Assembly (NCBI GenBank): GCA_022539475.1
Contig: VCMS01000360.1
Span: 35,908-99,907 of the forward strand
Direction: 5' to 3'
Origin: Gracilaria domingensis
Taxonomy: Eukaryota; Rhodophyta; Florideophyceae; Gracilariales; Gracilariaceae
Length of the DNA stretch: 64,000 nt
Shown here: positions 34,976 to 45,855 of the stretch, in pieces
Numbering within the stretch: position 1 is the stretch's first letter
Layout: the number at the start of each line of letters is the position of its first letter
Notes under the pieces: generated by a model
Told to the model about the DNA's origin: nothing
Databases searched by the model: none
What the model saw: only the letters and a program-made list of their open reading frames with translations
Program-made: the position numbers and the translations under genes

Positions 34976-36643
34976 TGCTGCTGGTATCGTTGGTCGAATG
35001 ACAAAGGGTAGGTTGCGATTTCATAAGAATTGACGCCGCCTCGAGCAAACGAATCCTTTTATGCCGCATGCGATTGAGCTAGCAATCGACAGACCTCATC
35101 GCATCATAGAAGGCTTGAGCAGATGGTGAGTCTCGCCATGCAGGAGGCGCATATCTTGCCAGTTGCCTCGACTTGACAAAGAATGCCAGGCGTATGACGG
35201 GGAGCGTGCTGGAGAAAAGGGGGAGCGTGCGCGTGCACGTGCCGTACCGGTGCGGAAGGGGAAGGTGACGTGTCGCCGTTTCGTGCCTTGTTTCACGGAG
35301 CGCTGATTGGCGGCCGTTTATTTGTTGAGGCCAATTTCGCCATTGGTAGCAAATGGGAAATGAACACATTGAACACCGCCCCCACACCTATAACGCTGCA
35401 CGGCGCGTGTCCCCTTACAGAATTTGAATTCCGTACGAGTCTCCTTTCTTCTACAACTGATTTGATGTTATAAATATCTGTCCCTTGATGCAGGTTAGCA
35501 TGTAAACTTCTCGCAGTCTTACCTCAGGAAGGATCGCTTTTGTGATTCGCAATGAGTGAACACTGCTTTGAGGAGAAAGCACCTTGTGTTTTCATCCTGA
35601 TCGAGATTGGTTCTCCTTTGGTCACTCAAATGTGCAGGGGTCAGCCGCGCAGTGTAACGTAACAGTTTGTTTGCTTGCTTTCGAACATGAGGCCATTAAT
35701 TCGCGCTGGCTAACGCATTCATTCCAGATCCACACTCCCCAAAAGTTCTCTGTTCTTCTACATTGCCGCGAAGCACATGCGAGGTACCGTTGGTAGCATG
35801 TTACGCACTTCACGCAGAACGATGTTACAATTTCTCGCGTTCTTGTTGCCTTTTCTAATTGCTGGCGAAATCCTTGCGTACAGTGCCAATAGCTAACTTA
35901 CTGAAATTGTGCTTACCTGGCTGCTTCCAGGAAATGTTCCCTGGTTCTCTCTTTCTCCCTATCGGCTCAGGATTCGTGTAACAACCTTTTATCTTAGAAA
36001 GCTTCCCCGCTCTGTGTTCGTCATGCGGTCCACGAAGCGGTATAGTTTTCTGGTGGCAATCAAAATCGAAGAGCAGCGAAAGGAAAACGCACGTTGCGTA
36101 GAATGCGCATACTTGATCGCTCTCTCGCTCTTTTCAGTTAGCGAGAAGAGGATTTGACGGGACAAAACATCAGCCCTTATCGCTGACAAGTCCTAACAAC
36201 CATGAACGCTCGGGCTTCGGTACTGGTTCAGCTTCTAATTGGCAGAACACCGGAATTATTGTTTCATGTACTACGTTAAGCAATCCATAGCAGAAATTTG
36301 AGCAATCTAAGCGGAGAAAACACGTCCAAGAATCCTCAATACAACACGGCGCCGGGCTTCCCTGATTGATTGACTTCAGCATTCATCTCTTGAACTCTGA
36401 AACTACATTTACAGTAATTTCAGAAACAAAAAGTCAGACTTCTCTTGTCATGGACGTGGAGGAAATGCTGGACCAAGGTGCTCCGCCGGGACAACGATTG
36501 ATCGATCGTACGTGGCATGCGTGTGTTTACCGGCAGAATAATGACAGTGTAATGCACATTTTAATTATTTTTCAATCCATCGTAATTCGTTGAGAAATTG
36601 GTGGACAAGTTACATATCACAAGTTTAAACGTGTAGTACTTGT
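34976..36643. other. no supportable gene
   Basis: Several 60-100 codon frames on both strands (for example 35079-35387 minus) lack motifs and good starts. It contains the upstream region of the monooxygenase gene. Confidence 0.5.
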
Positions 36644-38500
36644 ATGAGCATGTCGTTAGAAGCACCTTACAGCAAGCGGCAGCCAATGGCGACGCTCGAA
36701 ACCGTATCTGCTTACCCGCTTTTTTCTATAAGTTACCTCTTGTGCATTTTCGTACCTTTGGTATCCTTGGTAACTGATCTCCCGATCCATTCGACCCCTC
36801 ACGACTATCGCAACCCCTCTGCATCTCCCGAAGTCAGCCATCCCGCCCAAGCTTTCCGCAAAATGACAAAGGTCGCCATCATCGGCTGCGGTATCTCCGG
36901 CATCTCCGCCGCCATTTCCTGTTTGGAGCAGCGTCTCAACATCGTAGTCTTCGAGCGTCGAACTCAACCCGGCGGAATATGGTCGAAACAACACACGCCC
37001 GTCTTCGACAATCTTACCACCAACACAGCCGTTTTCGAGATGTTCTTCGCCCACATCGCCCCGCCGCGCATTGGCAGAAATGACTCCGGGCCGCATCAAG
37101 ATCTGTGCGTCTCCAAGCACGAGATGTTCGAGTATTTGCACGACGTAGTCAACAAAACCGGCATTGCGCCGTTTGTCTTGTATGGAGCGACCGTCACGTG
37201 TGTCGACCGCATGAAGCAAAGTTCGAAGGTACAGTTTGTGGTTCGCTACGATTACGGAGAAAAGCAAGCTCTCGAAGATACCTTTGACCACGTTATATTC
37301 GCCACCGGTAACTTTGACACGCCGTTCTTCCCACCATCCTCGCAACTACCTGGCATTCCCACATTCAAGTCTCGCTACTTTCACGTCTCTTCGTACAGCG
37401 ACCCTTCGGAAGTGAGTGGTAAGAAAGTACTCATGGTGGGCGGCTCTCACTCTGCTCTAGAAGCTGTGGCAGACATGCTGTCTGCCCCAGACCATTTAGC
37501 ACCCTCTTCCGTCACCGTTGCTACTCGCACCATGCGTCAAATCATGGTGAAGCAACGAAATGGAAGCATGTTATGTTCGAAGTATTCGACCCGTTACGCC
37601 CTGCTTCGAATGCTCGCAGGGCGCCTTTCACCAGAGCAACTTCTACATGAAATGGAGATGTTCTTTGTCGATCATGAGCAGATTCATGCGCCTCCTCCCA
37701 ATGTTCCGTTGATTATGCCTCCGTTCTTGGGCTTTACTGTTGTGAATGCTACGCTTGTCGATGCCGTGAAGAAGGGCCGATTGCTCAGCTGGAAGGTTGG
37801 GGGAGTGCAACAAGTCACTGAGAACGGAGCTGTGTTCCGAGATGGTACCTGCGAAGAATTCGATATCATAGTTTATGCCACTGGCTACAAAGTTCAAGTT
37901 CCTTGTCTGAGCGAGGAGATGCAGCAGATTATTACCCCCAAAGATGGATCGAACATGTTGGAATTATATGATCACACATTCCACCCAGATCTCGAAGGCA
38001 TTTCTTTCGTTGGGATCATTCCCCCTGGTACTTCGAGTGTCCCTATGTTTGAGAATCAAGCTCGTTGGGTGGCCTCCACCATTTCGGGCCAGGTGCCCAT
38101 GGAAGACGAGATTGCAATGAGAAAGACCATAGAAGAGAACAAAATTCTGAGAAAGGAGCACAAATATATAGAGTTGACACTTGGATTCGAGGTCCTCGAC
38201 TTGTTTGCGAAGCACGGGGGCTTTGAAATCGACTTCTTTCGGTACCCAAGCCTGTCCAAGGCACTGCTGCTTGGACCGCTATGTCCCTCACAGTTTCGAA
38301 TGTTCGGGAATGGGAAGCGGGACGGATGCAAAGAAATGTATGAACAGCAGATTGAAGTGGGAGGTTATCATGCAGGGGACAACAATGTAGAGAGAAAGAT
38401 CGTTGATGAGCTCAAAATCGTTGTTGATGTTTTGGAGAAGAAAGGAATAGCTCCCAAGCGACTTCGTGAGGCTGTAGAGAATCTCACGCCAGTATCTTAG
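36644..38500 (+). CDS. flavin-containing monooxygenase-like protein
   Basis: 618 codons, uninterrupted. VAIIGCGISGISAAISCLEQ (77-96) is the FAD-binding Rossmann motif with VFERRTQPGGIW after it. KKVLMVGGSHSALEAV (about 262) is the NADPH Rossmann motif, and FDIIVYATGYK (about 410) is the FMO ATGY motif. The FMO fingerprint F-x-G-x3-H-x3-Y/F appears as FKSRYFHVSSY, with Ser in place of the conserved Gly. These enzymes oxygenate N, S or ketone groups using NADPH and O2. Start choice: ATG 36644 adds 73 residues with a hydrophobic stretch (25-44), possibly a signal anchor or transit sequence. ATG 36863 (AAAATGA) starts directly at the Rossmann fold (545 aa) and is the usual family start. Confidence 0.92.
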   Translation: MSMSLEAPYSKRQPMATLETVSAYPLFSISYLLCIFVPLVSLVTDLPIHSTPHDYRNPSASPEVSHPAQAFRKMTKVAIIGCGISGISAAISCLEQRLNIVVFERRTQPGGIWSKQHTPVFDNLTTNTAVFEMFFAHIAPPRIGRNDSGPHQDLCVSKHEMFEYLHDVVNKTGIAPFVLYGATVTCVDRMKQSSKVQFVVRYDYGEKQALEDTFDHVIFATGNFDTPFFPPSSQLPGIPTFKSRYFHVSSYSDPSEVSGKKVLMVGGSHSALEAVADMLSAPDHLAPSSVTVATRTMRQIMVKQRNGSMLCSKYSTRYALLRMLAGRLSPEQLLHEMEMFFVDHEQIHAPPPNVPLIMPPFLGFTVVNATLVDAVKKGRLLSWKVGGVQQVTENGAVFRDGTCEEFDIIVYATGYKVQVPCLSEEMQQIITPKDGSNMLELYDHTFHPDLEGISFVGIIPPGTSSVPMFENQARWVASTISGQVPMEDEIAMRKTIEENKILRKEHKYIELTLGFEVLDLFAKHGGFEIDFFRYPSLSKALLLGPLCPSQFRMFGNGKRDGCKEMYEQQIEVGGYHAGDNNVERKIVDELKIVVDVLEKKGIAPKRLREAVENLTPVS

Positions 38501-38868
38501 TTATATTGGTGATCTACCCATAACGAAGGTCGGGGGTAATGTCTTCTCAGACAGTAGTAAATATGTAGTGATATGACGCACACTTTGTGGATTCAAGAGA
38601 AGATAGTGGCTCTCAAATGTATTTTACGTAGACATCCCTGATGAGAAGCGCATGTATACTATTTATGATCTAGTCTTCCTCCCCAGCGCTTCTGCCGCAG
38701 CGACATTCCAGTGGTAGAGCAAACAAGTTGTTCCATTTCTCTTCCTCATTCTCTTTCGATGAGAAGCGAAGTTTGAGCAGGTCACAGTCGACTAGCAAAT
38801 CGAGGAACGAAGAAGTGGATTTATTTGAGCGAATCTGCCGCGCGAGAGCCAAGAATTATCTTTGAATC

Positions 38869-38897
38869 GACGGCGGTGTCAGTTGAACACCGCCGTC
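38869..38897. repeat. perfect GC hairpin
   Basis: An 11-bp stem GACGGCGGTGT / ACACCGCCGTC with a 7-nt loop. Related in sequence to the hairpin at 8859-8882. Confidence 0.85.
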
Positions 38898-39076
38898 ACA
38901 TTTGATCGGGCGCTTCCACTGGCGCACCACCTCCGCGACCGAGCGACTATCATGCTCTTCCTTTCGATCTCACCCCCTTCGCGCGCGCCCCTCTTCTTCG
39001 AAAACCCACCCCTCCCTCCCAGATTCAGCTATTGTAACCGATTCAGGGCACAGCATGGCTTAGTTTTGTATTCCTA

Positions 39077-39139
39077 TTGATGCTAGACATGTCCGTCTAC
39101 ATCCTTTGCTACTTGATGCTAGACATGTCCGTCTACATC
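39077..39139. repeat. 27-bp direct repeat, two copies
   Basis: A unit beginning TTGATGCTAGACATGTCC occurs at 39077-39103 and 39113-39139, identical, with a 9-bp spacer. Confidence 0.9.
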
Positions 39140-40382
39140 TTTTTAATCAGGAGCTGCACATCTCTGGTTGAAAGTGCTGTGTGCGATGAATTGTGTTCAT
39201 CTGCACGACGGAGATCCTGGTTGGATCCCGTCACCCACCTCTCCAGACATAAATGATCTTGGGCGAAAGCTCGGCTAGCTAGCGAAAAATAAAGCTTCTA
39301 ATTCTCCGATGGAGCAGCAGAAGTTAGAACTGGATTTTCGAGGCACGAAGAAGTGGATTTATTTGAGCGAATTGATAACCGTCGGACTCATGATGCTCTA
39401 CAACATTCTACACTGGCGGTGAGAGCGAATGCGCCGCCGTCGGGCTCTGCTCGTTCTTCGTCGTCGTCGCGATCGCATTGTGGGGAGCAAATCTACGTCG
39501 ATCCTGGTTGTTTTGTTTTCCCAACCCTCCCAACCCTTGGGGAGCTTTGGGAGGTTTCCACTCGCAGAACGGGAACAAGGTCTGTTCCCGTAACCCCCTC
39601 CTTTCTCCGAGACATTAAAGATCTTGAGGGCGAATGCTCGTCAAACTAGCGAACAATAAAGAAATGCTATGATACTGAACGCCCTCACCATCAGCTTTGA
39701 AATACAGTATCACGAACATTCTCAGAGCTTCTAAATTCTCTGAATTGATCCCTCTTTCCTTATCTCCAGTAACCAGAGGCCAATGGTCAGTAGTAATGTA
39801 GATTTGGTGGCATCCATTGATACTGAGAAGCACCCGTTTATTCACCTGCGTTGTTCACAGGTGAAGGGGCGTTGAGGAGGACCAGCACGGCCTAGTTTTC
39901 GGACTAGTCACTACCCGCCTCACTACGCGTTCGCTATCACAAAAACGCATCTTACTACTGAAGGGTTCTCAAACCAGTGCATCAGCTCTCGCCGGCTTTG
40001 TTTACGCATGTCTAAGACTAAAAATGTTGCAAATTATGGCATATGTCTACACATCATGTGACAACATTACTGCCAATGAAGGGGTCCAGATCGTTTTCAT
40101 CGATGGCTGAAGATAAAGAGGCCTTGGTTTCCGCAAGTTTGGCACTTGATCGCTCTGACATGGAAAGGCACAAACCTCGGCACAGAATAACATGCGCTTT
40201 GCAATTTCCCGATCATTGTCTCCTCTTCGTCGAGAACCAGCATCGCAAACAAGGTTCGAGTTTCTACTTTGATGAGAAACCACGAAAATTAGCTTGTCAG
40301 TAGAAGAGAGACAATGTGACTTGTACAATAACTGGGAGAACTTCATCAACTTACATGGGAGAGGAGCGAGAAGGCGAGATAG

Positions 40383-41087
40383 TCAATGTCCTGAACGTTT
40401 AGCATAACGTTTAGCATAGTGCTGGTACGGCTGCCTCGGAGTCACATTCATCTGGCTTTGATGCGTGCCTGATGCATCTTGATGGCCAGTAAAGTATGAA
40501 GAATATTCGTCACCATCGAGAATAGTTTTAGGGACTGCGGGAAGAGGGTAAGCAGACCAAATGTAGAATGCGATCTCGGAACGGCTTGGATGCAAAGGTG
40601 GAAGTCGGATGCGATCGGCTGGTTGATTGGCGAAAGCCAATCCCATATTCATTTCGTGAGGATTCACCTGCATCGCAATGAAATCCTCAGCTGTCGGTAC
40701 AACCTTTGAACCGGCGAACACGATGTGATTATCGTCGATAGCATCCTCTTGATCAGCAGGAACGCCATCCTCAGCATTGATATTCGGTACTCCCGGGAGA
40801 GGGACAGCAGACCAAATGTAGGAAGGGATCTCCGAGCGGCTAGGGTGTAAAGGGGCAAGACGGATGCGAGGGCCCTCTTTAGCTTTGTTTGTCATATGCT
40901 GAGCTCCCATGGATGCTCGGCCGCTGATGGGTTTCTTCGTGCCTTGGGGCTTGTTCTGCTTCCCGATCTTCCCAGGATCAGATTTGCTTCGGGGCGGAGC
41001 AAGCATAAGCGCAGAACTACCTGCGGCAGACGCTTTATGTTTCTTCAGAAAGGGCTGAAACGGGTTTTCATACATCTTTTTGTTCAT
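40383..41087 (-). CDS. protein with two copies of a RIRLxPLHPSRSEI motif, unrecognised
   Basis: ATG at 41087, 234 aa. A basic Ser/Lys-rich N-terminus precedes two copies of one ~27-residue motif (RIRLAPLHPSRSEIPSYIWS and RIRLPPLHPSRSEIAFYIWS), each followed by A-x-PLP-x-VP. They are about 75 residues apart, joined by an acidic linker. The C-terminus has a YAKR-YAKR repeat. The motifs are far better conserved than the linker, suggesting a binding or docking site used twice. No transmembrane span or signal peptide. Not recognised as a known family. Confidence 0.65.
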   Translation of the reverse strand: MNKKMYENPFQPFLKKHKASAAGSSALMLAPPRSKSDPGKIGKQNKPQGTKKPISGRASMGAQHMTNKAKEGPRIRLAPLHPSRSEIPSYIWSAVPLPGVPNINAEDGVPADQEDAIDDNHIVFAGSKVVPTAEDFIAMQVNPHEMNMGLAFANQPADRIRLPPLHPSRSEIAFYIWSAYPLPAVPKTILDGDEYSSYFTGHQDASGTHQSQMNVTPRQPYQHYAKRYAKRSGH

Positions 41088-41878
41088 GGCTATGTGGTAG
41101 GGAATCGTGTGTTGTTCAAAAGATTGTACGAAAGAAGCCTGGAGCGGACCTGGAACGAACGTTCAGGTGATTTTCAGTCTTCAGCGTTGAACGCTCAACG
41201 TACCTGTTGAAAGATACGAAGATGATGATGGCTCAGAGCCGCGGATAGAAAAGCGAGAGTGCAGCTCCAAAAACGGTACATGCGAGAAAAGTTTCAGATG
41301 CTTACAGAAGACCGAGGATGTGGATTGGGCACTCAAGCAGAAGGCAGTGCGGGCAGCTCCCGGAATATGAGCCCGGTGATACTCTGCCTTTCAAGTCACG
41401 GAGAATTGAAGGTGCAAGAGTTGAAATTCAGAGTCTGTAAGCAAATGTGTTACCATTTCCTCGACACCCTTCAACGATGATGGGTCTTCTAAGCTAAGGA
41501 GCTACAAATAGGAATCCATTATCGCTTCTGGGTGTCAGTCTGGTTTGAACACATCTCGGATCTCACTTTTTCAGTACAAAGACGCCTGAAGTCTAGAGTG
41601 TGATAGAAAGGAGTGCTGTGTTTCTACTTCGCCGCACGTCACACCCAAAAGGGCGGAGGCACCCATGCCGGCGATGTTAATGCCTGGAAGCAGAACATCG
41701 AAAAAGGTTTTTAATTCCAAACAAAAGAGTTCTCGAGCTTAGCGAGCTTGTTTGTCTGACGTACTGCTCAAGAATTAAGGCAACTTGCTCTGGTCGTCCT
41801 CATGCAGCTGCATAGACTCAGGGATTCATGAGATTGGGAGAAGTTGAGCAGCTCTTTGCTCATGCTTTTGTACCCCTG
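41088..41878. other. no supportable gene
   Basis: Upstream flank of the preceding gene and left flank of copia-A. Short frames only. Confidence 0.5.
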
Positions 41879-41883
41879 CTGCA

Positions 41884-42139
41884 TGTTGTAGAAGCATCTA
41901 GAAGCTTCTTAGAAGCAACTCGAAACTACTTCTTTCTAGAATGTTCTATAGAATATATACGTAGAAATGCTTTATACTATATGATAGAAACTATATAGAA
42001 GTCTAGAACACTATAGAACTTTATTGAAACAGTATAAAAGAGTAGAAGAGAACTCCAGTTTGACGTAAGATAGAAGTCAAGCTGAGTCTCAGTGATTAAA
42101 AACCACTTTTGTCTATCCTAAGCGTTTCTATCCACAACA
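41884..42139 (+). repeat. 5' LTR of copia-A
   Basis: TGTTGTAG...CCACAACA, with inverted ends TGTTGT/ACAACA. A TATAAAA box at 42033-42039 fits the promoter. Confidence 0.95.
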
Positions 42140-42141
42140 AA

Positions 42142-42154
42142 GGTTATGGGCCCA
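42142..42154 (+). other. primer-binding site of copia-A (initiator tRNA-Met internal type)
   Basis: GGTTATGGGCCCA, 2 bp after the LTR. The same sequence follows the LTR of Drosophila copia, where an internal fragment of initiator tRNA-Met primes synthesis instead of the tRNA 3' end. Confidence 0.75.
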
Positions 42155-43010
42155 TATAAAAGGGTTGAGACACAGTACAGAGGACCAGGCAGAGCGACGG
42201 AGTTGCTCAGTGGTTTTTCCATAGCCCAGCCCACGTCAAAACCTACAGTCACGCTTAGAAGTCGGCCATCAATCAGTCTATCCGAACAACGTAGAAGTTC
42301 GAAGTCGAATATAACAAATTATACATCGTCATTGCTTCATATGGTGCCAGAGCAAGGGTATAGAACGCAAGAAAACAGAGCTTATTGCAAAGAATTGGGA
42401 AAGGTTGCTGTCCTAAGCGTCCTCTTATTGTCAAAAGATGGACTCTAAGACAGCATAGGGTACAGAGATCAAGAGTCTCAGCTGGTAGAAGTGGTGAGAG
42501 ATCCATCTTCTTTAACAACCAGCATCCCGTATGCAGCCCGAGGGTGGGAATGGGTGGGGAGGAAAAAGCAAACACAGCGTAGATGACCTTGTGAAGCAGT
42601 TTTGACTACTAGTGAGAGAGTGCACACGATTGCATGTGATGAGATGGTGGTGATGGTTGAACAAAGCATTATGGAAGGCGATACCGAGTGTCGGCGTAGC
42701 GAGTGTCGGGCGTTGCGGTGCTCAACTTGCTTCGTGCCTACTGACAGCTGTAGTGCAATGCGCAGTGTCAAGTGAAGAAGGGTTGATCATTTTGGCAGTA
42801 CATATGTCCCCCAGAAGTCCAAATGACAGTACCTGATACATTGAAGTCATCTTGATCCAGTGAGTCATCCACGCATGTGGGCGTCACCATGCGCATCGTC
42901 ACGATAAAATATCTTCTGCGTACCTTGAAACACTAGAAATTTTGTCATTCGAAGAACGTTTTAAAACCGAACAACACAGTATCGTACATCCGTTTTATTG
43001 AACTGTAACA
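42155..43010 (+). other. copia-A 5' leader
   Basis: No supported ORF. Contains short CGAGTGTCGG-type repeats near 42690. Confidence 0.5.
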
Positions 43011-43244
43011 ATGGATTCCGAAGATCGAAACCCTTTCAAAATTGAAAAGCTGAATGGAGATAATTATTTCTCCTGGAAGTTCAGAACGATTAATTATCTA
43101 AAGAAAAAGAACTATTGGAAGGCTCTTTCAGAAGAAAAAAACAATGCACAAGCAAATGAAACGGGTCTTATAGACATTTGTTTGTCAGTCGATGACAATC
43201 AAATTGTTTATGTTCAGAAACCCGAAAGTGGTACAGAACTTTGA
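43011..43244 (+). pseudogene. copia-A gag, N-terminal part
   Basis: ATG 43011. IEKLNGDNYFSWKFRTINYLKKKNYWKAL is the copia gag N-terminal block. The frame stops at TGA 43242-43244, just after the insertion begins (about 43236-43240), and resumes at 45193. Confidence 0.88.
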
Positions 43245-44141
43245 ACGCCATTTTTGACCTTAATGACGCCGGTGGTGACAAACCCAGGGGGTGCACAAGA
43301 ACTGCTCAAGAGTACCATCCGAAAAGGCAAAAGATCGCAGTGTAGCTCAGCGAAAGACAAAGCAACCGAGCAACAAATACAAAGCAGAACAGCCTCACAC
43401 CAACATTGTTCAAAACTACCCATAGAAGCTAAACGACAACCGGTCGAGTACCAAGACAACGCACGAGACAGCTCGAGTTCGTGAACAGAACGAAGGCGTT
43501 AGAAAAGTAACGGGGGCCGCAGTTTCTGAACGAGCCCAATGTAGGGCGCTACAGTGCAACTCCAGAAAAGAAGGCAGAAGACGGAGTCGCACGTAGGGAG
43601 GAAAAAAGTAGTGAAGGTTGATAGCAGGAAGGCACAGGCAGTGCTAAGAGAAAGTGGGGATGCCATAGGAGAGGGTCGACGACCGAGATGAAAAGAGATG
43701 GGAGAGGGTCGTAGGGTCGTCGTGAGGGAGGAAGTGGTCTGCCCGAGTCGAGTTCGAGTCTAGCGCTACAACTCGGGGGTTTACGTAGAACCTAGGATTT
43801 TGTTATTTCTTCTGATGTTGCTTGTTTTCTATATTCTACCCCCTGACGGCGCGGCATGAATTTCTTTGACGTTTCCTTATTTGGGCATAAAACAAGTTGT
43901 CTTGTCCAGGGACATCTCACTACCATGACATACTATAATTTCAGTTCTAGCTGCTTGGTTATGGTGCACGGGGGTTTGTCAAAGTTTTCTTGGCGTGATG
44001 GTTATTTGGATACATCTTGTCAGAATCGTCTGGTACCCTGTTGCTTTTTGGTATAATTATCTCATGATCCCGTCCCTCGCCGTGAGTCACGTTGCTTCTT
44101 TCTTCATCTCTAAGGTTAAGCCCTCCCTGGGTCATTGAGAA

Positions 44142-44623
44142 ATGTCTACTAAGAAAGTTTTGGATACGGTTACCGATGATGATACGGACAATCCTATCGT
44201 TCCACGTGCACGGTCCACATTGATAGAGCATGAAGCAGAAGAGGTCGATAGCGATGCCGTTGCTAACGAGGAAGCCGAATAGATTTCGTTGACGATATTG
44301 AGGAACGGGTTGAAGCCGAAATTGCGGACTTTGAGCCTGTCCTGTATCGCCTGTTGTCTGGTGAAGCGAGAGAGGCTGTAGATCTTTTCGACGGTGTACA
44401 GTCTCTGCCGGCTTTATTCGTGCGTGGCCTGGGTTTCAGTCTAACGCTCGCCGCGTTAGCTCAGCGTTCTTCTGGTCGCGCTGCCGTGGTGAACAGGGTG
44501 CATCTGGTGGCGCGCGACAATGTCGGTAGCGCTGGCCCTCCTGCCATCAAAAAGCAGAACACGAACGACGACTCATCGAGCAGGAACGAAGGGGGGGCCT
44601 CCCGTCAATCCACAGACACTTGA
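44142..44623 (+). pseudogene. small acidic protein inside the gag insertion, frameshifted
   Basis: ATG 44142 opens 46 codons of acidic sequence (VLDTVTDDDTDNP; EHEAEEVDSDAVANEEAE), ending at TAG 44280-44282. The protein continues in a shifted frame from about 44281 (DFVDDIEERVEAEIADFEPV) to TGA 44621-44623. About 160 aa if the shift is ignored. Not recognised; it may be the cargo or gag-like product of the inserted element. Confidence 0.5.
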
Positions 44624-44816
44624 ATTACCTCCGCTGAGAATTGGGCCTACCACTCTGCTTCGCGGCCTGACTTCTTCATGCGCCTGCTTTTGTTTTGCGA
44701 ATAAACGTGTTCTGCGCATGCCTAGCATCACAGTTCTTAGTAGCGTCGGGTTTCGCGCTCCGGCGCAAGGCCACAAGAAGCGCGCGAAACAGTTTCTTCG
44801 CAGCAAATGATGCTGT

Positions 44817-45063
44817 TCGTTCTCGCCGCGCGGCGGCGCGCGGCGCTCATGATGTCTTCTATCGCCGCGCTGCCGCGCGCGGCGCCGGGCACATGATGAC
44901 GTTCGGCCTCGCCGCGCGGCGGCGCGCGGCGCACGATGCTGCTTGCCCTCGTCGCGCTGCGGCGCGCGGGGCCGTGCACATGATGACGTTCGTTCTCGCC
45001 GCGCGGCGGCGCGCGGCGCACGATGGTGCTTCGGCTGCGCCGCACCCTGCCGCGCGGCGCATG
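44817..45063. repeat. GC-rich minisatellite with inverted sub-repeats
   Basis: About 2.5-3 copies of an ~87-bp unit. Each contains palindromic CGCCGCGCGGCGGCGCGCGG blocks and a CACATGATGACGTTCG spacer. Both strands are open as Ala/Arg-rich repeats, which reflects composition, not coding. Confidence 0.85.
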
Positions 45064-45076
45064 GTCGTGGGAGGTG

Positions 45077-45112
45077 AGAGAAGGGCGCAGCTTCCACCCT
45101 GCGCCCTTCTCT
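45077..45112. repeat. perfect 14-bp hairpin
   Basis: AGAGAAGGGCGCAG / CTGCGCCCTTCTCT with an 8-nt loop, near the right end of the gag insertion. A second short inverted repeat (TCCCAGGG / CCCTGGGA) follows at about 45141-45172. Confidence 0.85.
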
Positions 45113-45192
45113 TATTTCGAGTGAGCTGGCGAAAAAAAATCCCAGGGGTGTCTCAGGTGATCCCTGGGACAGCTATCTGGTAAGCGCCACCA

Positions 45193-45810
45193 CAAGAAGC
45201 ATGGCAATTCCTTGCTGAAGTTTATGAAAACAAAGGAATTGCTCACAAAATGGATATTGAACAGCGTTTTGTTTCTAAGAAATTAGGCGAAAATGAGTGT
45301 GCCAAAGAACATATAGAAGAGCTTAAAGTGCTCAAAACAAAACTTAAACAGCTTGGTGTACAGAAGTCAAAGGAAAAATACATTATGCGATTATTAAGAA
45401 GTCTACCAACATCGTGCGAAAGTCCCGTGGTAACGCTGGAAAATATTGCAGAAAAATTGAGCATAGAACAAATACATGCTCGAATACTTCGGGAAGAATC
45501 CAGGCAAAATTCCAACAACAAAGAAACAGTATCAGAAAATTTGTTACAGTCAAAATCAAAGCAGCAGAAGAATGTATTCCCTTACAAATGCCACTACTGC
45601 AATAAAAGAGGACACAAAATTGCAGACTGTCGAAAAAGAAAGAAAAAGGAACAAAAATCGAAAAGTGGCTCTAACGAAGACAAAACTTTGGGAACATTTT
45701 TAATGGCTGGTGCGGAACCAGGAAAATTTTCTAGAGTGTCGTACATTGACTCAAATGCGTCATTTCACATGACAATTAATGAAATGTGGCTAAACCCTGA
45801 AACAATTTAA
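45193..45810 (+). pseudogene. copia-A gag C-terminal part and protease start
   Basis: Continues gag (EAWQFLAEVYENKGIAHKM; LRSLPTSCESPVVTLENI) and contains the CCHC knuckle CHYCNKRGHKIADC. The protease motif appears as YIDSNASFHMT, with Asn in place of Gly in D-S-G. The frame ends at TAA 45808-45810 and the element continues at 45856. Confidence 0.88.
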
Positions 45811-45855
45811 AACGTCGAGCTCATAAGTATCCGTCTTGGAGATGGTACTACCGTA

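Larger units (their letters stand above)
38501..40382. other. intergenic region with duplicated non-coding sequence
   Basis: No convincing gene. Two diverged copies of a ~330-500 bp sequence lie at about 38797-39295 and 39332-39660, sharing GAAGAAGTGGATTTATTTGA near the start and an AATAAAG-containing end. A minus-strand frame at 39615-39845 looks weakly coding but starts with GTG. Confidence 0.45.
43245..45185. mobile_element. insertion of unknown type inside copia-A gag
   Basis: Gag coding stops at QKPESGTE and picks up again at QEAWQFLAEVYENKG about 1.95 kb later, so the intervening sequence was inserted. It contains a small frameshifted gene (44142-44623), a GC-rich minisatellite (44817-45063) and two hairpins. 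I cannot find convincing terminal repeats or an exact target duplication; ACA and GAA occur near both edges. Confidence 0.7.

Noticed and set aside
34976-36643. several 60-100 codon frames
   Set aside because: No motif, weak starts, no preferred strand.
44817-45063. possible CRISPR-like array
   Set aside because: Units have no unique spacers, only diverged copies of the same sequence; a minisatellite in a eukaryotic context.
44573-45097. Ala/Arg-rich open frames on both strands over the minisatellite
   Set aside because: Period and composition come from the GC repeat; both strands are equally open.
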